From Spirochaetales bacterium (GTDB taxonomy: Bacteria > Spirochaetota > Spirochaetia > CADAEX01), in the NCBI GenBank assembly GCA_024233785.1, contig JACKPD010000005.1:71591-135590 (forward strand): a stretch of 64,000 bases of DNA, in the 5' to 3' direction. How positions within the stretch are numbered: position 1 is the stretch's first letter; each line of letters begins with the position of its first letter. This document shows positions 1 through 10,656 of this stretch, piece after piece. Below the pieces are notes generated by a model. It was given only the letters and a program-made list of their open reading frames with translations, was not told the origin of the DNA and did no database searches. The position numbers and the translations under genes are program-made.

Positions 1-549
1 CTCAGTTTGCCGTTTTTCATAATCAAGTTCTTTCTGCTGCCTGGTTTTTCTTTTTTTGAAAAGAAAAAATACGCTGATGCCGTATTTTCGTGAAAGTATT
101 TTACAGATATGCCTCATGTGATCCCAGCCGTATTTTTCGATACGGCTTCGGCTGCAGGGAGCCGGGATAACGGGTATATTTGAAAAGTTATCATTGTAAA
201 GTTTAAAAATTGTTTCCGCAAAAAACCATGATGCATGTTTTTTGCTTTTGAATTTATATTCATGTATTGCTTTCCTTACAAATTTGTTTCTGTAATCCCA
301 TAATGAAATATTGCAGCTAAATAAATATTTTCTTTCCCTGCAGATAGCGCATATTTCTTTTTCAGAAACAAGTTCGCGGCTGCAGATCCTGCAGTGGTCA
401 CCTGAATCCGGCAGACGATAAGCCGGCGGAAATATCTCCAGACAGCTGCAGCATAGTGCTTTATTTTTTGTACTACCATTTTCAAGGAGCTCCCCGCATA
501 TTATACACTCCCGGGGGAAAAAGAAATCAAATAGAAAAGTGATAATCAT
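1..549 (-). CDS. comF: ComF-family phosphoribosyltransferase-like protein, 3' end outside window
   Basis: The minus frame opens with an ATG at 549 and stays open to base 1, giving 183 codons with the C-terminus missing. The N-terminus carries the ComF zinc ribbon: CxxC pairs at about residues 15-18, 34-37, 51-54 and 65-68. A PRTase core follows, including PAPCSRSRIEKYGWDH, which matches the family VPVP..R...RGFNQ segment, and a KKRKTRQQKEL stretch like the family R.T..Q..L. ComF proteins take part in DNA uptake in competent bacteria; elsewhere the role is open. It starts 30 bases after the mutS stop and is probably the last gene seen of that operon. The ribosome site is weak. The PRPP loop lies beyond the window edge, so activity cannot be judged. 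Confidence 0.8.
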   Translation of the reverse strand, partial: MIITFLFDFFFPRECIICGELLENGSTKNKALCCSCLEIFPPAYRLPDSGDHCRICSRELVSEKEICAICRERKYLFSCNISLWDYRNKFVRKAIHEYKFKSKKHASWFFAETIFKLYNDNFSNIPVIPAPCSRSRIEKYGWDHMRHICKILSRKYGISVFFLFKKRKTRQQKELDYEKRQTE

Positions 550-578
550 ACATGAATTAAACAGGTTGAAAAGACTTC

Positions 579-3176
579 CTACTTCAGTCTTTTCTTCCAG
601 CTGTTAATATAATTCAATGCCTCAAGCGGGGTCATTTTATTTATATCTACTGCAGATATTTCTCTTGATACAATATGCTCTTCTGAAAAAAGCTGGGACT
701 GTAATTCAGGTGATTTTTTCATTTTGACTGATTCATGATTTTCTTCACCTGTTGACGGCTTTTCATAAAATTCCAACAGTTCTTCTGCCCTCAGAATTAC
801 ACTGTACGGTATACCTGCAATTTCCGCTACATTTATACCATAGGATTTATTTGCCGGCCCTTTTTTTATTTTTTTTAGAAAAACAAGCTTGCCATCTTCC
901 TCTACAGCGTTCATGGAAAGATTCTCCATTTCCGGCATATCCAGGTTTACAAGTTCGTGATAATGTGTCGCGAAAAGTGTTTTTGCCCTGATTTTTTTTA
1001 TAATGTATTCACAGATACTTCTTGCTATTGACAATCCGTCCTTGGTTCCGGTTCCCCTGCCTACTTCATCCATGATAATAAGGCTTTTGTCTGTCGCGGC
1101 TCTCAGTATGTATGATGCTTCTGACATTTCCACAAGAAATGTAGATTCTCCTCTGGCAAGATTATCAGACGCGCCTACACGGCAGAATAGTTTATCTATC
1201 AGTCCAATTTCAGTGCTGTCAGCAGGTACAAAAGCGCCGGACTGTGCCATAAGAACAATCTGGGCAGTTTGTCTTAAAAAAGTGGATTTCCCGGCCATAT
1301 TGGGGCCTGTCAGCAGTATAAAAGTTTTTTTTCTGTCAAGAGATATATCATTTGGTATAAATTCACCCTGAGGCAGGTTGGCTTCAACAACAGGATGTCT
1401 GCCGTTTTTAATAAAAATTGAACTACTGTCATTAAGTTTAGGCCTTGTATAACCGTGTACTGTCGCAGAATATGAATATGACTGCAGGCAGTCCAGTTCT
1501 GATAGATTCTCCGCTATATTTCTGAATAAAGGAATGTGTATTTTCAGTGAATCCTTTATTTCAAAAAACAACTCTTTCTCAAGTGCTGATATTTTTTCAG
1601 CAGCGTTGTTTAGCTCGTTTTCAAGTGTTCCAAGCTGTTCCGTAGTATATCTTTCTGCTCCCACAAGAGACTGTCTTCTTATGAAATGGGCAGGGACCTG
1701 ATCAATATAGGACTTTGTAACTTCAAGGAAATACCCTATAATCCTGTTATAGCGTATTTTCAGATTTGCGATACCTGAATTTTCTTTTTCTTCTTCAATG
1801 TATCTGTCAAGTATTTCCTGACTATTGTCCCTTATATCCCTTAACGAATCAAGCTCGCTGCTGTAACCGGTTTTTATTAGGTTCCCTTCTGTCAATATAA
1901 CCGGGGGATCATCATATATTGCCTTATCAAGATCTTTTATAATCCGGGTTGCGGCATCTGAGATCAAGGTATCTGAAAAGAACGGGAAAAGAGTTGAACC
2001 GCTGTATTGGGTAATTATCTGCGAAATTTCATTGAATACAATTATTGTATTTTTTAAACCCAGCAGGTCTTTTGCATTTACTTTATCGAGAGCAAGTTTT
2101 GATGTAAATCTTTCCAGGTCGTTGAGCTGTGAAAGGCAGGACCTTATCTTTGTGAGCAGAAGCTGATTTTTATAAAAAAAATCAACATTATCAAGTCTTT
2201 TATTAATCAGGTCTAAGTCTTTAAGAGGATTTTGAAGCCATTTTTTGATCATTCTTCCGCCCATAGAGGTTCTGGTATAATCAAGAACGCTCAGCAGGGT
2301 GTATTTAGAAGACCCGTCATTCATGTTTCTGATAATTTCAAGGTTTTTTATTGTTTTCCCGTCAATTTCAAGTGTATTTTTTTTATTTGATCTTTCAATA
2401 TTTGTTATATGTGATAAAAGTGAACCGGAATTTTCCCTTAAATAGTCAATAATTAATCCGGCGCATACTATCTCAGGAGAATCATCGTCAATACCGAACC
2501 CTTTAAGTGTTGAAACGTTAAAATGCTTTTTAAGAATTTCTAATGAATTTTCAATATTAAAATACCAGTCAGGATACCTGTTGATTGTAATATTTCCATA
2601 TTCCGAGATAATTTTTTTTATACCGTTATTTGTCTCAAGTAAAGATTCCTGGATAATAATTTCACTTGGAGATATTTTAAGCAGTTCGCGTGAAATATTT
2701 TCTTCAAGCATTCCTGAATCAGATACAAATGATATCACAGAAAATTCACCGGTTGATATATCCACATATGACATGGAAATTGTGTTTTTTACTTTACCTA
2801 TTGCAGCAAGATAGTTGTTTTTTTTATTTTCAAGATAATCTTCATTGACTATTGTGCCTGGAGTAATAATTTCAACTACTTCTCTTTCGACTATTTTTAA
2901 ACCTTTCGGCGGGGTATTGGAAAGCTGTTCGCATATTGCTATTTTTCTGCCTGTTTTAAGAAGTTTTGCGATATATGACGATGCTGCATGGTATGGAACG
3001 CCGCACATTGGAATGTTGTGTCTTTTAGTAAGAACTATATCGAGAATTGAACTTACTTCTCTTGCATCACTGTCAAACATCTCATAAAAATCACCAAGTC
3101 TGAAGAAAAGAATTGAGTCAGGATGCTGACTCTTGATTCTTTTATATTGCAGCATTACAGGTGTGTCGAAAGACAT
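579..3176 (-). CDS. mutS: DNA mismatch repair protein MutS
   Basis: MutS recognises base mismatches and small loops and starts repair with MutL, which is not in this window. At 865 residues it has the usual length. The mismatch-reading motif is F30-Y-E32 in GDFYEMF. The ATPase domain has Walker A GPNMAGKST at 624-632 and Walker B/signature DEVGRGTG at 703-710. The connector, lever and clamp regions lie between. It starts 5 bases after the ompH stop, without a clear Shine-Dalgarno, so it is probably translated by coupling. The order tamB-bamA-ompH-mutS matches the order I recall in Treponema (TP0325-TP0328). That makes mutS the odd DNA-repair member of an outer-membrane biogenesis operon. Confidence 0.98.
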   Translation of the reverse strand: MSFDTPVMLQYKRIKSQHPDSILFFRLGDFYEMFDSDAREVSSILDIVLTKRHNIPMCGVPYHAASSYIAKLLKTGRKIAICEQLSNTPPKGLKIVEREVVEIITPGTIVNEDYLENKKNNYLAAIGKVKNTISMSYVDISTGEFSVISFVSDSGMLEENISRELLKISPSEIIIQESLLETNNGIKKIISEYGNITINRYPDWYFNIENSLEILKKHFNVSTLKGFGIDDDSPEIVCAGLIIDYLRENSGSLLSHITNIERSNKKNTLEIDGKTIKNLEIIRNMNDGSSKYTLLSVLDYTRTSMGGRMIKKWLQNPLKDLDLINKRLDNVDFFYKNQLLLTKIRSCLSQLNDLERFTSKLALDKVNAKDLLGLKNTIIVFNEISQIITQYSGSTLFPFFSDTLISDAATRIIKDLDKAIYDDPPVILTEGNLIKTGYSSELDSLRDIRDNSQEILDRYIEEEKENSGIANLKIRYNRIIGYFLEVTKSYIDQVPAHFIRRQSLVGAERYTTEQLGTLENELNNAAEKISALEKELFFEIKDSLKIHIPLFRNIAENLSELDCLQSYSYSATVHGYTRPKLNDSSSIFIKNGRHPVVEANLPQGEFIPNDISLDRKKTFILLTGPNMAGKSTFLRQTAQIVLMAQSGAFVPADSTEIGLIDKLFCRVGASDNLARGESTFLVEMSEASYILRAATDKSLIIMDEVGRGTGTKDGLSIARSICEYIIKKIRAKTLFATHYHELVNLDMPEMENLSMNAVEEDGKLVFLKKIKKGPANKSYGINVAEIAGIPYSVILRAEELLEFYEKPSTGEENHESVKMKKSPELQSQLFSEEHIVSREISAVDINKMTPLEALNYINSWKKRLK

Positions 3177-3181
3177 TGTAT

Positions 3182-3697
3182 TTAATTTTTAGGATTCATT
3201 TTTTCTATTACCATATCTGTAATATCCACAGAATGGCTCCACCAGATAAGATCAGGATCCTTGGAATTCAAAATTACAGAATATCCCTCGGTTTCAGCAA
3301 TGTATTCAATTTTATCAAGTATTTCACCAAGAAATTCAGCCGACATCATCAGCCGCTTTTTTCTTTCTTCAATATTTGCAAGCTTTAATCTGCTGTATTC
3401 CTTCAGGTACTGCTGTTTTTTATTGATCTGTTCATCCATTTTCAGGACATTCATTTCGTCATTAAGATTGGAGTAATAGAGTTTCCGCTCTTCAAGTGAT
3501 GTTATATCATTTTTAATTGCAGATACACCTTCTTCATAACTTTTTATAAGTCTTTCAATTTCCTGAAGAGCCCTTGAATCACCTGAAATTGATGAAATTA
3601 CTTTCGAATAGTTTATAATACCAATTTTGGTTATCTGCTGCGGGAAAACCGAAAAAGCAGTGAATAAAAGCACTAAAATTAATATATATTTTTTCAT
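3182..3697 (-). CDS. OmpH/Skp family periplasmic chaperone
   Basis: This is a 171-residue exported helical protein. An N-terminal signal peptide (MKKYILILVLLFTAFSVFPQ) is followed by a short beta segment (TKIGIINYSKVISS) typical of OmpH/Skp. A long lysine/glutamate-rich coiled coil follows (about residues 45-120), then a small C-terminal strand-helix part. Skp-type proteins hold unfolded outer-membrane proteins in the periplasm before BamA inserts them, and bamA is the gene directly upstream. A longer reading with ATG at 3721 would overlap the bamA stop, but AAGGAG at 3704-3709 sits 6 bases before the ATG at 3697 and the signal peptide begins there, so 3697 is chosen. Family assignment is good; the trimeric jellyfish structure is inferred. 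Confidence 0.88.
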   Translation of the reverse strand: MKKYILILVLLFTAFSVFPQQITKIGIINYSKVISSISGDSRALQEIERLIKSYEEGVSAIKNDITSLEERKLYYSNLNDEMNVLKMDEQINKKQQYLKEYSRLKLANIEERKKRLMMSAEFLGEILDKIEYIAETEGYSVILNSKDPDLIWWSHSVDITDMVIEKMNPKN

Positions 3698-3703
3698 ATA
3701 CGG

Positions 3704-3709
3704 CTCCTT
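3704..3709 (-). promoter_or_regulatory. Ribosome binding site deciding the ompH start
   Basis: AAGGAG on the minus strand lies 6 bases before ATG 3697 and inside the longer in-frame reading from ATG 3721. It argues for the shorter ompH product. Confidence 0.75.
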
Positions 3710-3720
3710 ATTGTTTTTCA

Positions 3721-6285
3721 TTAGAAAAAGCTTGGTGTAAAGCCAATTACAAAATCCAGCGCCATTGAATTGCTGAAAAGAGGGCCATCATACCATACAA
3801 TTTCATTATCAATATATTGATATCTTTTTGTAAAGTAAAAACCAATCGGCATACCCGGGATTGTAAGACGGAAACCTCCGCCAAGTGAAAAATAATAATC
3901 GTTCTTATCCCTGTCTTTAAAAGAATCTTTATCCGCCCAGATACCGGTCCAGCTGTAAAACCAGTCCCACCAGAGAAATTTTTCGATAATCGGCATTCTA
4001 AGTTCAAGCCAGTTATCCCAAAGGACCTGTCCGTCATAGACCCTGGCCCATCCCCTGGCCATTGTGAGTCCGTCAATATAAAACATGTCCTCAGTAGTAA
4101 TATCAAGTGAGCCGTCAAACTGTTTCCATATAAGTGAAAGTGAAGAATTGGCAGCGAAAATAGTTTTAAATTCCCAGTTTCTGAATACAGGTATACTCAG
4201 AAGTGTTTTGAAATACTGACCCTTTGAAGTTGTTGAAATATAATTTCTGGCTGATGGCATGATGCCGCCAGTATAAGTCAGCGACTGTTTTAGATAAAAA
4301 CCTTTTGTAGGGTTATAGATTATGTCTCTTGTGTCCCAGTATGCGCTATACCAGGTTTTATTGATTGTCTGCCAATTCTGAAAATTTTCCCGTACTGTTT
4401 CATTGTAAGGTCTGAATATTTCATCATTATAGTCAATCCAGGATCTTGTCAAAGTATAACCGGTTGACGCGTTAAACCTTCCGATTGGAGTATGCCAGGT
4501 GTATCCTGTGTTGAGGCCTAAAGAAACATCCCACGATTCATATTCCATGAGAAAACTGGATGGAATAACCTCTCCGCGTCTAAGGGCATATTCATAATCT
4601 GTAATTGCATCGGAGTCTGTTGACGGTATACCGGTATCAGGGTCTACCAGGATCCCTGTATACGGATCAGGGACATGCCCTTCATCAAGATCGCTGTCTG
4701 GGAAAACAGGCGCGAGAATATCCTGAAGCGCTTCCCCTGTCGTCTTATGCTGAAGGGAAAGGGTAACTCCTCCCGTCCATCTTTTATTTGCAAGCCATTT
4801 TTCAGTAAAGCCCAGTGAAACTTTCTGTGAAACTCCCGAAAACTCTGTACCGATGCTCAATTCCTGTCCATTACCCAGGAAATTCCTGTCTGTCCATTTG
4901 ACAAACGACATGATAGGAATATCTCCTGCAGATGCTGTAAACGTCAGCCCGAATGACACATCAGTTGTTTTCCCTTCCTCAACATTAATTATAAGATCCA
5001 TGAGACCGTCTGTACTCCCCTGCGGAGTATCGGGTTCAATTGTGGAAAAATACTGAAGGTTATAAAGACTTGACATCCCTTCCACAATTTTTTTCTTGCT
5101 GAAAATATCACCAACTTCAAGGGGAAGTTCCCTGAGGATAACTTTGTCTTTTGTTTTATCATTACCACGTATAGTTATATTTTCTATATGTGCCCTGCCC
5201 TGTTCAATAATCCTGACATTATAAAAAACTGTTGCTTCTTCTTCATTCCTTGTTTCATCTTTTTTTATAACATTAAAAATATATCCGTCATTGTAATAAA
5301 GATCAGCAATTTTGGAAAAATCAGTCTCAAGCTGTGTTTTGTCGAGTATTTCCCCTTTTTTAAGTTTTACCAGATTATTCAATTCCTCATCTTTAAATAT
5401 GACATTACCGTTGAAAATTATTCCGTCATATTTGTACTGCTTGCCTTCGCTTATTACAAAGGTAATGACAAGATTGGTTTTATTGCCTTCCTCATCTTCT
5501 TTAAGATCCTGGAATACATCTGTAACTTTTGCATCAATAAATCCATTTTCACCGTAATAGGTGGCAATTTTTTCTTTATCTTCCTGAATTTTTGATTCAA
5601 GAAAAAGACCTTTTGAAAAAAGTGACTGCCTTTTTGTATCAATAACCCTTCTCAGGGTGCTGTCAGAAGCAAAAGTATTTCCTTTAAACAGGATTTCACC
5701 TATTTTAGTCTGGTCACCCTCTTCAATGTTGAATATTATATCAACTTCATTGTCATTGTTTTTTTCACCTATTTCTCCATTGACAGCAACGTTGGGAAAT
5801 CCCTTCTCAATATAAAGATTGAAAATATTTTCTTCATCTAGTTTGATTTTTGTCTTATTAATGAGATCACCGGGTTTTAAGAGGACTGTATCAAGAATTT
5901 GATTTTTCCTGATGTTTTTATTTCCTTTTATCTGCAGTTTTTTGACAACAGGCCTTTCAATCATATTGAATTCAATAATTACAGTATTTTGAGGATCGAA
6001 TTTGGACAGATCAGCATTACCAGGTATTGCATTGGGGACAATATCATCAAAATAGTCGAGCGCGAAAAGCTTTCCCTGGATATCCCAGAACCGGTCGTCA
6101 GTAAAGGTTTTACCGATAAAAGGAGCAGTAATTGCTGTAAGTTCACTTTCTGCAATATTTTTTAATCCTTTAAATCTTATATCCTGGATAACCTTATCGG
6201 TATACCATTCTGCATAAAGCATTGAATTTAAAAGGCTGAAACATAATAAAAAGAATATTAAAAAAGCCTTTCGATTTAATTTCAT
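3721..6285 (-). CDS. bamA: Outer membrane protein assembly factor BamA
   Basis: BamA is the Omp85 pore that folds beta-barrel proteins into the outer membrane. The 854-residue protein has a signal peptide ending near LYA-EWY (about residue 25). Five POTRA repeats follow (about 28-440), each seen as a DI.F.G / G....KTK / V.I.F.I.EG pattern, and then a 16-strand-type barrel from about 445 to the end. The conserved L6 loop motif appears as ARGW at 743-746, where the family usually has VRGF/Y. The chain ends in aromatic FF, as outer membrane proteins do. AGGAG lies 5 bases before ATG 6285. It sits between tamB upstream and ompH downstream, so substrate chaperone, insertase and lipid-transport partner are co-transcribed. 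Recalled T. pallidum counterpart: TP0326. Confidence 0.96.
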   Translation of the reverse strand: MKLNRKAFLIFFLLCFSLLNSMLYAEWYTDKVIQDIRFKGLKNIAESELTAITAPFIGKTFTDDRFWDIQGKLFALDYFDDIVPNAIPGNADLSKFDPQNTVIIEFNMIERPVVKKLQIKGNKNIRKNQILDTVLLKPGDLINKTKIKLDEENIFNLYIEKGFPNVAVNGEIGEKNNDNEVDIIFNIEEGDQTKIGEILFKGNTFASDSTLRRVIDTKRQSLFSKGLFLESKIQEDKEKIATYYGENGFIDAKVTDVFQDLKEDEEGNKTNLVITFVISEGKQYKYDGIIFNGNVIFKDEELNNLVKLKKGEILDKTQLETDFSKIADLYYNDGYIFNVIKKDETRNEEEATVFYNVRIIEQGRAHIENITIRGNDKTKDKVILRELPLEVGDIFSKKKIVEGMSSLYNLQYFSTIEPDTPQGSTDGLMDLIINVEEGKTTDVSFGLTFTASAGDIPIMSFVKWTDRNFLGNGQELSIGTEFSGVSQKVSLGFTEKWLANKRWTGGVTLSLQHKTTGEALQDILAPVFPDSDLDEGHVPDPYTGILVDPDTGIPSTDSDAITDYEYALRRGEVIPSSFLMEYESWDVSLGLNTGYTWHTPIGRFNASTGYTLTRSWIDYNDEIFRPYNETVRENFQNWQTINKTWYSAYWDTRDIIYNPTKGFYLKQSLTYTGGIMPSARNYISTTSKGQYFKTLLSIPVFRNWEFKTIFAANSSLSLIWKQFDGSLDITTEDMFYIDGLTMARGWARVYDGQVLWDNWLELRMPIIEKFLWWDWFYSWTGIWADKDSFKDRDKNDYYFSLGGGFRLTIPGMPIGFYFTKRYQYIDNEIVWYDGPLFSNSMALDFVIGFTPSFF

Positions 6286-6297
6286 AAAAACTCCTGC

Positions 6298-9200
6298 TTA
6301 GTATGAAAATCTCCATGATAACTGGAGAGAGGTATCAACTAAAGATTCATAAAAATTATTAATCCTTGGATATAAAGTAATATCAAGTAAAAACAGAGGA
6401 GTGTCAACTTCAAGACTTAGTTCTGTTTCCAGATATAACCCCATAAAATCCGGTACATCATAATAATTATATTCATAAGTGTCAAAATCAAGAGAGTTAA
6501 ATCTTAATAAACCTTCAAGAAAAAAGTATTCTCCGAAATATTTTCCCATAAAAATTGAAGTATTGTCAAAATAACTATTTAATCCCGACTGTGTCGCCTC
6601 TGTATTATTTTTTTCAGTAAGTATATCACTTAAAAGTGCATTTTCTATAAACTGGGTTCTTATAAAAAAAAGATCAAGATTAAGCATGTTCCGCATCTGG
6701 TTTTCAAAAGGACGCAGCAGTCCAATCAGCTGTGAACCGCTTGTCCCGGCGCCAAGCAGCGCGGACCCGAATGTTATATTTTCACCTCCGAACTGGCTGT
6801 AAATACCCTGACCAAGCAGAGTATAAATATCATTTTCATTTAGCGGAGGGGTTGATTCAAATCTTGGAGAAAAATTGCTTAAAGGATTATCCTGAAGTAT
6901 CAGGGCTATTTTCACTTCCTTGTTATCTGTTGTTCTTTCCCTTATTTCCGCTCGTGCGGTTATACGGGGATCAAATTCATCCTGGTTTTCATCAAATGAG
7001 ATTTCTCCCTGTTTGAGAAAAAAGTTCTGGCTGAAATAGAAAATTTCCCCTCCCTGTATTTTAATATTACCGGTCATTTCAAATGTGCCGGCAGATTTGT
7101 TGCTTTTTATCTTTAATTTTTGTCCCGCCGCCGCAAAAGTTCTTAAAACCGGAACCCTTACGGAAGGCCAGAAAAATTCCACGCCGGTGCCTGATACGAT
7201 ATCAAGATCAACAATCATATTTGACCTGTTTTCTTTTTTATCTATTTTAACTTTTTTGTCTGTCAGTGTTATTATGCATCTGCTCGCGGCTACTTTACCT
7301 GTAATCCTGGTCTGACGCCTGCTGCCCTCTACGACAACCTGACCTGAACCATAACCGTCTACATCTACAGCAGAAAATGTGTTTTTTATCCAGAAACTGC
7401 TGCCCGGGGCAGTTCTTGCTTTCAATAAATATTCTCTTGGAAGCCAATGGTCAATAACAAAATCAATCGCAAGGTATATCTGTTCGTCCTGTATCATTAT
7501 TACTGTTTCAGGTATGGAAAACTGCTTTCCTTCAAATTTGATTACAGTACTGAAAGGCCCTATTGTTTCAGGCGTTATGGCAGATCTTGCAATTGCCGAG
7601 CCAGCATAAAGGTTTCCCCATATGTCAGGATCATTAAGTTTGCCGCTAATATAAAGGCTTCCTGAAGCGGTTCCGTCATAAGGATTGAAAAAAGGATTAT
7701 TTAAAAGAGTTCCTACTGCATCCAGCTGAATTGTAATATCATCAAATTCGGCGTTGATATTACCGCCGCCGATATTCCCGTGAAGGTACCCGTTCAGCGG
7801 CAGAGGCTTTTTAAGTGTTATATTAAATTCACCATTGTCAGAAAAATATGCCGATATAGAATTACCCGGCCCTCCGGTAATAGTAAAAAGGTCTTCTGTA
7901 TTCAGAAATTCAAGTGACCAGTAATCATATCCCAGTAATTTATTTTTTATTTCACTTAAGGTTATATTCCCGCTTTTAACTTCTGACAACGGTATTTCAA
8001 ACATTTTCCGTTGCGGTTGAACTTCATTTAATTCGCCTTTAATCGTCAGATTGCCTATTATGGATTCAGAGGAAAATGATTTCTGAATATTTATGCCGGA
8101 TTTAAAGTAATAGCTGCTGTCTGCCCAGTCAATGTATCCTGATCCGCTGTCAATAGTATTAAAATTGTATTTAAGGTCAATATTCTTTACATCAATTTTG
8201 CTGTTATCAGCTTCGAGCTGCAGATTCATGGAAAAGGGATATTCTTCCCAAAGGCCGTCTGTTACTTTTAAATTCGTAAAAAGTGAAGGATTTATGCCGG
8301 TTTTTATATATTCAGCTGTGCCTGAAATCCTTCCTGAAATATTCCTGGATGTAAACCGCTGTAAAATGGCATCTGTGATATTTAATGAGAAATTCAGGCT
8401 GCTGTTTTCCGAGCTTAACCAGGAGTGATACTTTTCTTTACCGGAAGCTCCTGCCAAAGTAGTCCATCCGTACCAGGTTGAAAGGTTTTTTATAAAAAAA
8501 TCGCCTTCTCCTGTTAGTGTGGAGTAATTATCTTTATAACTAAGGCGGTTTAATCTCAAATTATTACCATTAATTAACGAACTGAAAATGATAACAGATT
8601 TTTCATTTCCGGATGAAAAAGGATTAATTATTTCATCAATTCTGTTACTGCGCATTATTATTTTATATATACCTGATTTATCAATCTGTCCTGATACACG
8701 CAATGATAATTCGGGAGTCATTCCAGATAGCGGTACCGGCAGATTCTCGGAGAAAAGTGATATTACTGTTTTATCATTATCAGTAAAAAAGGTTAAATAA
8801 AATCCATAATTACCGCTGATGATTACGCCGGCGCCGGGGAAAATATTGCCTTTTAAATTGTATATCTGATTATTGACGATAAACTGTGAATTCAGATCGA
8901 ATTGCGACCCGTGCGCCATGTTTATATTTATAAAACCTGCACCTGTATAATTTTTATAATTTAATAATATTTCACTGATAGATATATTTTTTTCATTCGC
9001 ATATAAAACTGCTGAAAAATATTCTTCTTTTTCGTTATTATCAGAAAACCTGATGTTATCGGAAGACAAATTAAATCCCTTAAAATCAGTTGAAGCTTTA
9101 ATAGACCCGTCAATTGAAAAATTATGGCTGGTATATATTTTATTGCTCAGTTCTGAATCAGGATACATGAACTCCAGAAAATAATCATAGCCGAAATTTT

Positions 9201-10656
9201 CAAGTTTAATTTCAGTTTCCAGACTGGCTTTCCCTCTTGCAGTATAAAGTCCGGCAAGAGTCAAAATGCCGCCTTCAGGTGTTTGTGCATTTAGATTAAA
9301 GGAATAACTTCTGCGATTGCTGTATGAAACCTTAATCCGGACTGATTCAAGGGATTTGGTTCCCCATGAAAGGTCTGCATCTCCAATTATACTGTTACCG
9401 GAAACAGCAGTGAAAATAGCGCTGCCGTTCAACCTTCCCTTACTTGAATATTGTATATTCTGAAACTGTATTTCACCTTCAGGCAGCAGCGATTTGATTC
9501 CGATTTTTCCGGTATATTGAATATTACCTTTATCTGAATAAAAATTAAAACTGTTAAAATCAATATTATTTTCATTTCCTGAAAACATGGCTGAAAATTT
9601 GTTTTTAAAAGGGATAATATTCCTGTCCAGTGAAGTTGAGATCAAACCGCTGTATTTTAATTTATTTTCAGGATTATCAGGCGCCCAGGAAAGGCCGATT
9701 TTTCCTGTGTATGATGATTTTGTTAAATATGAGATGTATGAATTGTCAGTAAGCAGGATATATCTGCCGGGCAGATAATTTTCAAAAGTTGCAGAACCGG
9801 AATATGTATTATTTATTTTGTCATATGCAAGTTCAATATCTATGGGAGCCCTGTCTTTGACCTTCCTGATCTGGATATTCCCATTCTGATACTGAATATT
9901 TAAATGCTGTTTTTTCAGTTGAAAATATCTGGTTTTCAGATTGCTTATCTGAAGATTATAATCATGTTTACCGTAAATATTATCAATAATTCCATCAATT
10001 TTAATATTTGATGTAATTTCACTTTCCTGATCAAATGGTAATCCTTTAACAGTGATACTGGATTTCATATTGAATTCTGTAGAACCATTGTTGACTGAAA
10101 AGTCAATAAATATCCTGTTCAGTGTATAGCTTCCATTTTCAGTAGATGTGCTTATGGAAAGATTTTTACCGGTAAGAATAAATTTATTTATCGTGGAACG
10201 ATTATCTGATATCCTGTCTTCATCCGATGTTCCATAACCTGTAAGTCCGGCAACAAAATCGATAAAATCACGGTCAGTATTTGTATCAATATTTATGGAT
10301 GAATTTTCCATATATACCATATGAAGTGGATTATCAATTTTAAAGAGTACTTTAATTATATTAAATGTTATCCTTAGTTTATCAACTTTAAGAATACATT
10401 TCCCGCCTGCATCTGTAATAAAGAGCTTTCTTATTTCAATAAACTGAAATACAGACGGAGAAATACTTTCATAGGTAATTGTCCTGCTTATTTCATTTTC
10501 TATCCCTGTTATTATTCTCTCTTTGAATCTGCCGATGCTCTTTTCAAGATAACTATTAATAAAAAAAGCAGCAATAAAGAATGTGCAAAGAGAAAGAGTC
10601 AATATCAGTGGAATGCGGTAGCGCCTCAAGGTTTTTTTCTGCAGAATATTCTCCAT
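6298..10656 (-). CDS. tamB: TamB-family inner-to-outer membrane translocation/lipid transport protein
   Basis: TamB proteins are inner-membrane-anchored, very long periplasmic beta-groove proteins that move phospholipid, or aid barrel assembly, together with an Omp85 protein. The 1452-residue product has one N-terminal transmembrane segment (about 13-33), an AsmA-like start, more than a thousand residues of repetitive beta strands, and a C-terminal TamB domain (about 1100-1452). In that domain are GEISFDENQDEFDPRITARA and a LLGQGIYSQFGG segment. Family members are usually 900-1500 residues. The gene leads the bamA operon with 12 bases between them. No good ribosome site precedes ATG 10656. 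A dedicated TamA is not visible here, so BamA itself is the likely partner, as proposed for spirochaetes. Confidence 0.92.
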   Translation of the reverse strand: MENILQKKTLRRYRIPLILTLSLCTFFIAAFFINSYLEKSIGRFKERIITGIENEISRTITYESISPSVFQFIEIRKLFITDAGGKCILKVDKLRITFNIIKVLFKIDNPLHMVYMENSSINIDTNTDRDFIDFVAGLTGYGTSDEDRISDNRSTINKFILTGKNLSISTSTENGSYTLNRIFIDFSVNNGSTEFNMKSSITVKGLPFDQESEITSNIKIDGIIDNIYGKHDYNLQISNLKTRYFQLKKQHLNIQYQNGNIQIRKVKDRAPIDIELAYDKINNTYSGSATFENYLPGRYILLTDNSYISYLTKSSYTGKIGLSWAPDNPENKLKYSGLISTSLDRNIIPFKNKFSAMFSGNENNIDFNSFNFYSDKGNIQYTGKIGIKSLLPEGEIQFQNIQYSSKGRLNGSAIFTAVSGNSIIGDADLSWGTKSLESVRIKVSYSNRRSYSFNLNAQTPEGGILTLAGLYTARGKASLETEIKLENFGYDYFLEFMYPDSELSNKIYTSHNFSIDGSIKASTDFKGFNLSSDNIRFSDNNEKEEYFSAVLYANEKNISISEILLNYKNYTGAGFININMAHGSQFDLNSQFIVNNQIYNLKGNIFPGAGVIISGNYGFYLTFFTDNDKTVISLFSENLPVPLSGMTPELSLRVSGQIDKSGIYKIIMRSNRIDEIINPFSSGNEKSVIIFSSLINGNNLRLNRLSYKDNYSTLTGEGDFFIKNLSTWYGWTTLAGASGKEKYHSWLSSENSSLNFSLNITDAILQRFTSRNISGRISGTAEYIKTGINPSLFTNLKVTDGLWEEYPFSMNLQLEADNSKIDVKNIDLKYNFNTIDSGSGYIDWADSSYYFKSGINIQKSFSSESIIGNLTIKGELNEVQPQRKMFEIPLSEVKSGNITLSEIKNKLLGYDYWSLEFLNTEDLFTITGGPGNSISAYFSDNGEFNITLKKPLPLNGYLHGNIGGGNINAEFDDITIQLDAVGTLLNNPFFNPYDGTASGSLYISGKLNDPDIWGNLYAGSAIARSAITPETIGPFSTVIKFEGKQFSIPETVIMIQDEQIYLAIDFVIDHWLPREYLLKARTAPGSSFWIKNTFSAVDVDGYGSGQVVVEGSRRQTRITGKVAASRCIITLTDKKVKIDKKENRSNMIVDLDIVSGTGVEFFWPSVRVPVLRTFAAAGQKLKIKSNKSAGTFEMTGNIKIQGGEIFYFSQNFFLKQGEISFDENQDEFDPRITARAEIRERTTDNKEVKIALILQDNPLSNFSPRFESTPPLNENDIYTLLGQGIYSQFGGENITFGSALLGAGTSGSQLIGLLRPFENQMRNMLNLDLFFIRTQFIENALLSDILTEKNNTEATQSGLNSYFDNTSIFMGKYFGEYFFLEGLLRFNSLDFDTYEYNYYDVPDFMGLYLETELSLEVDTPLFLLDITLYPRINNFYESLVDTSLQLSWRFSY

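Noticed and set aside
3698..3721. Longer ompH start at ATG 3721
   Set aside because: AAGGAG and the signal peptide both point to ATG 3697.
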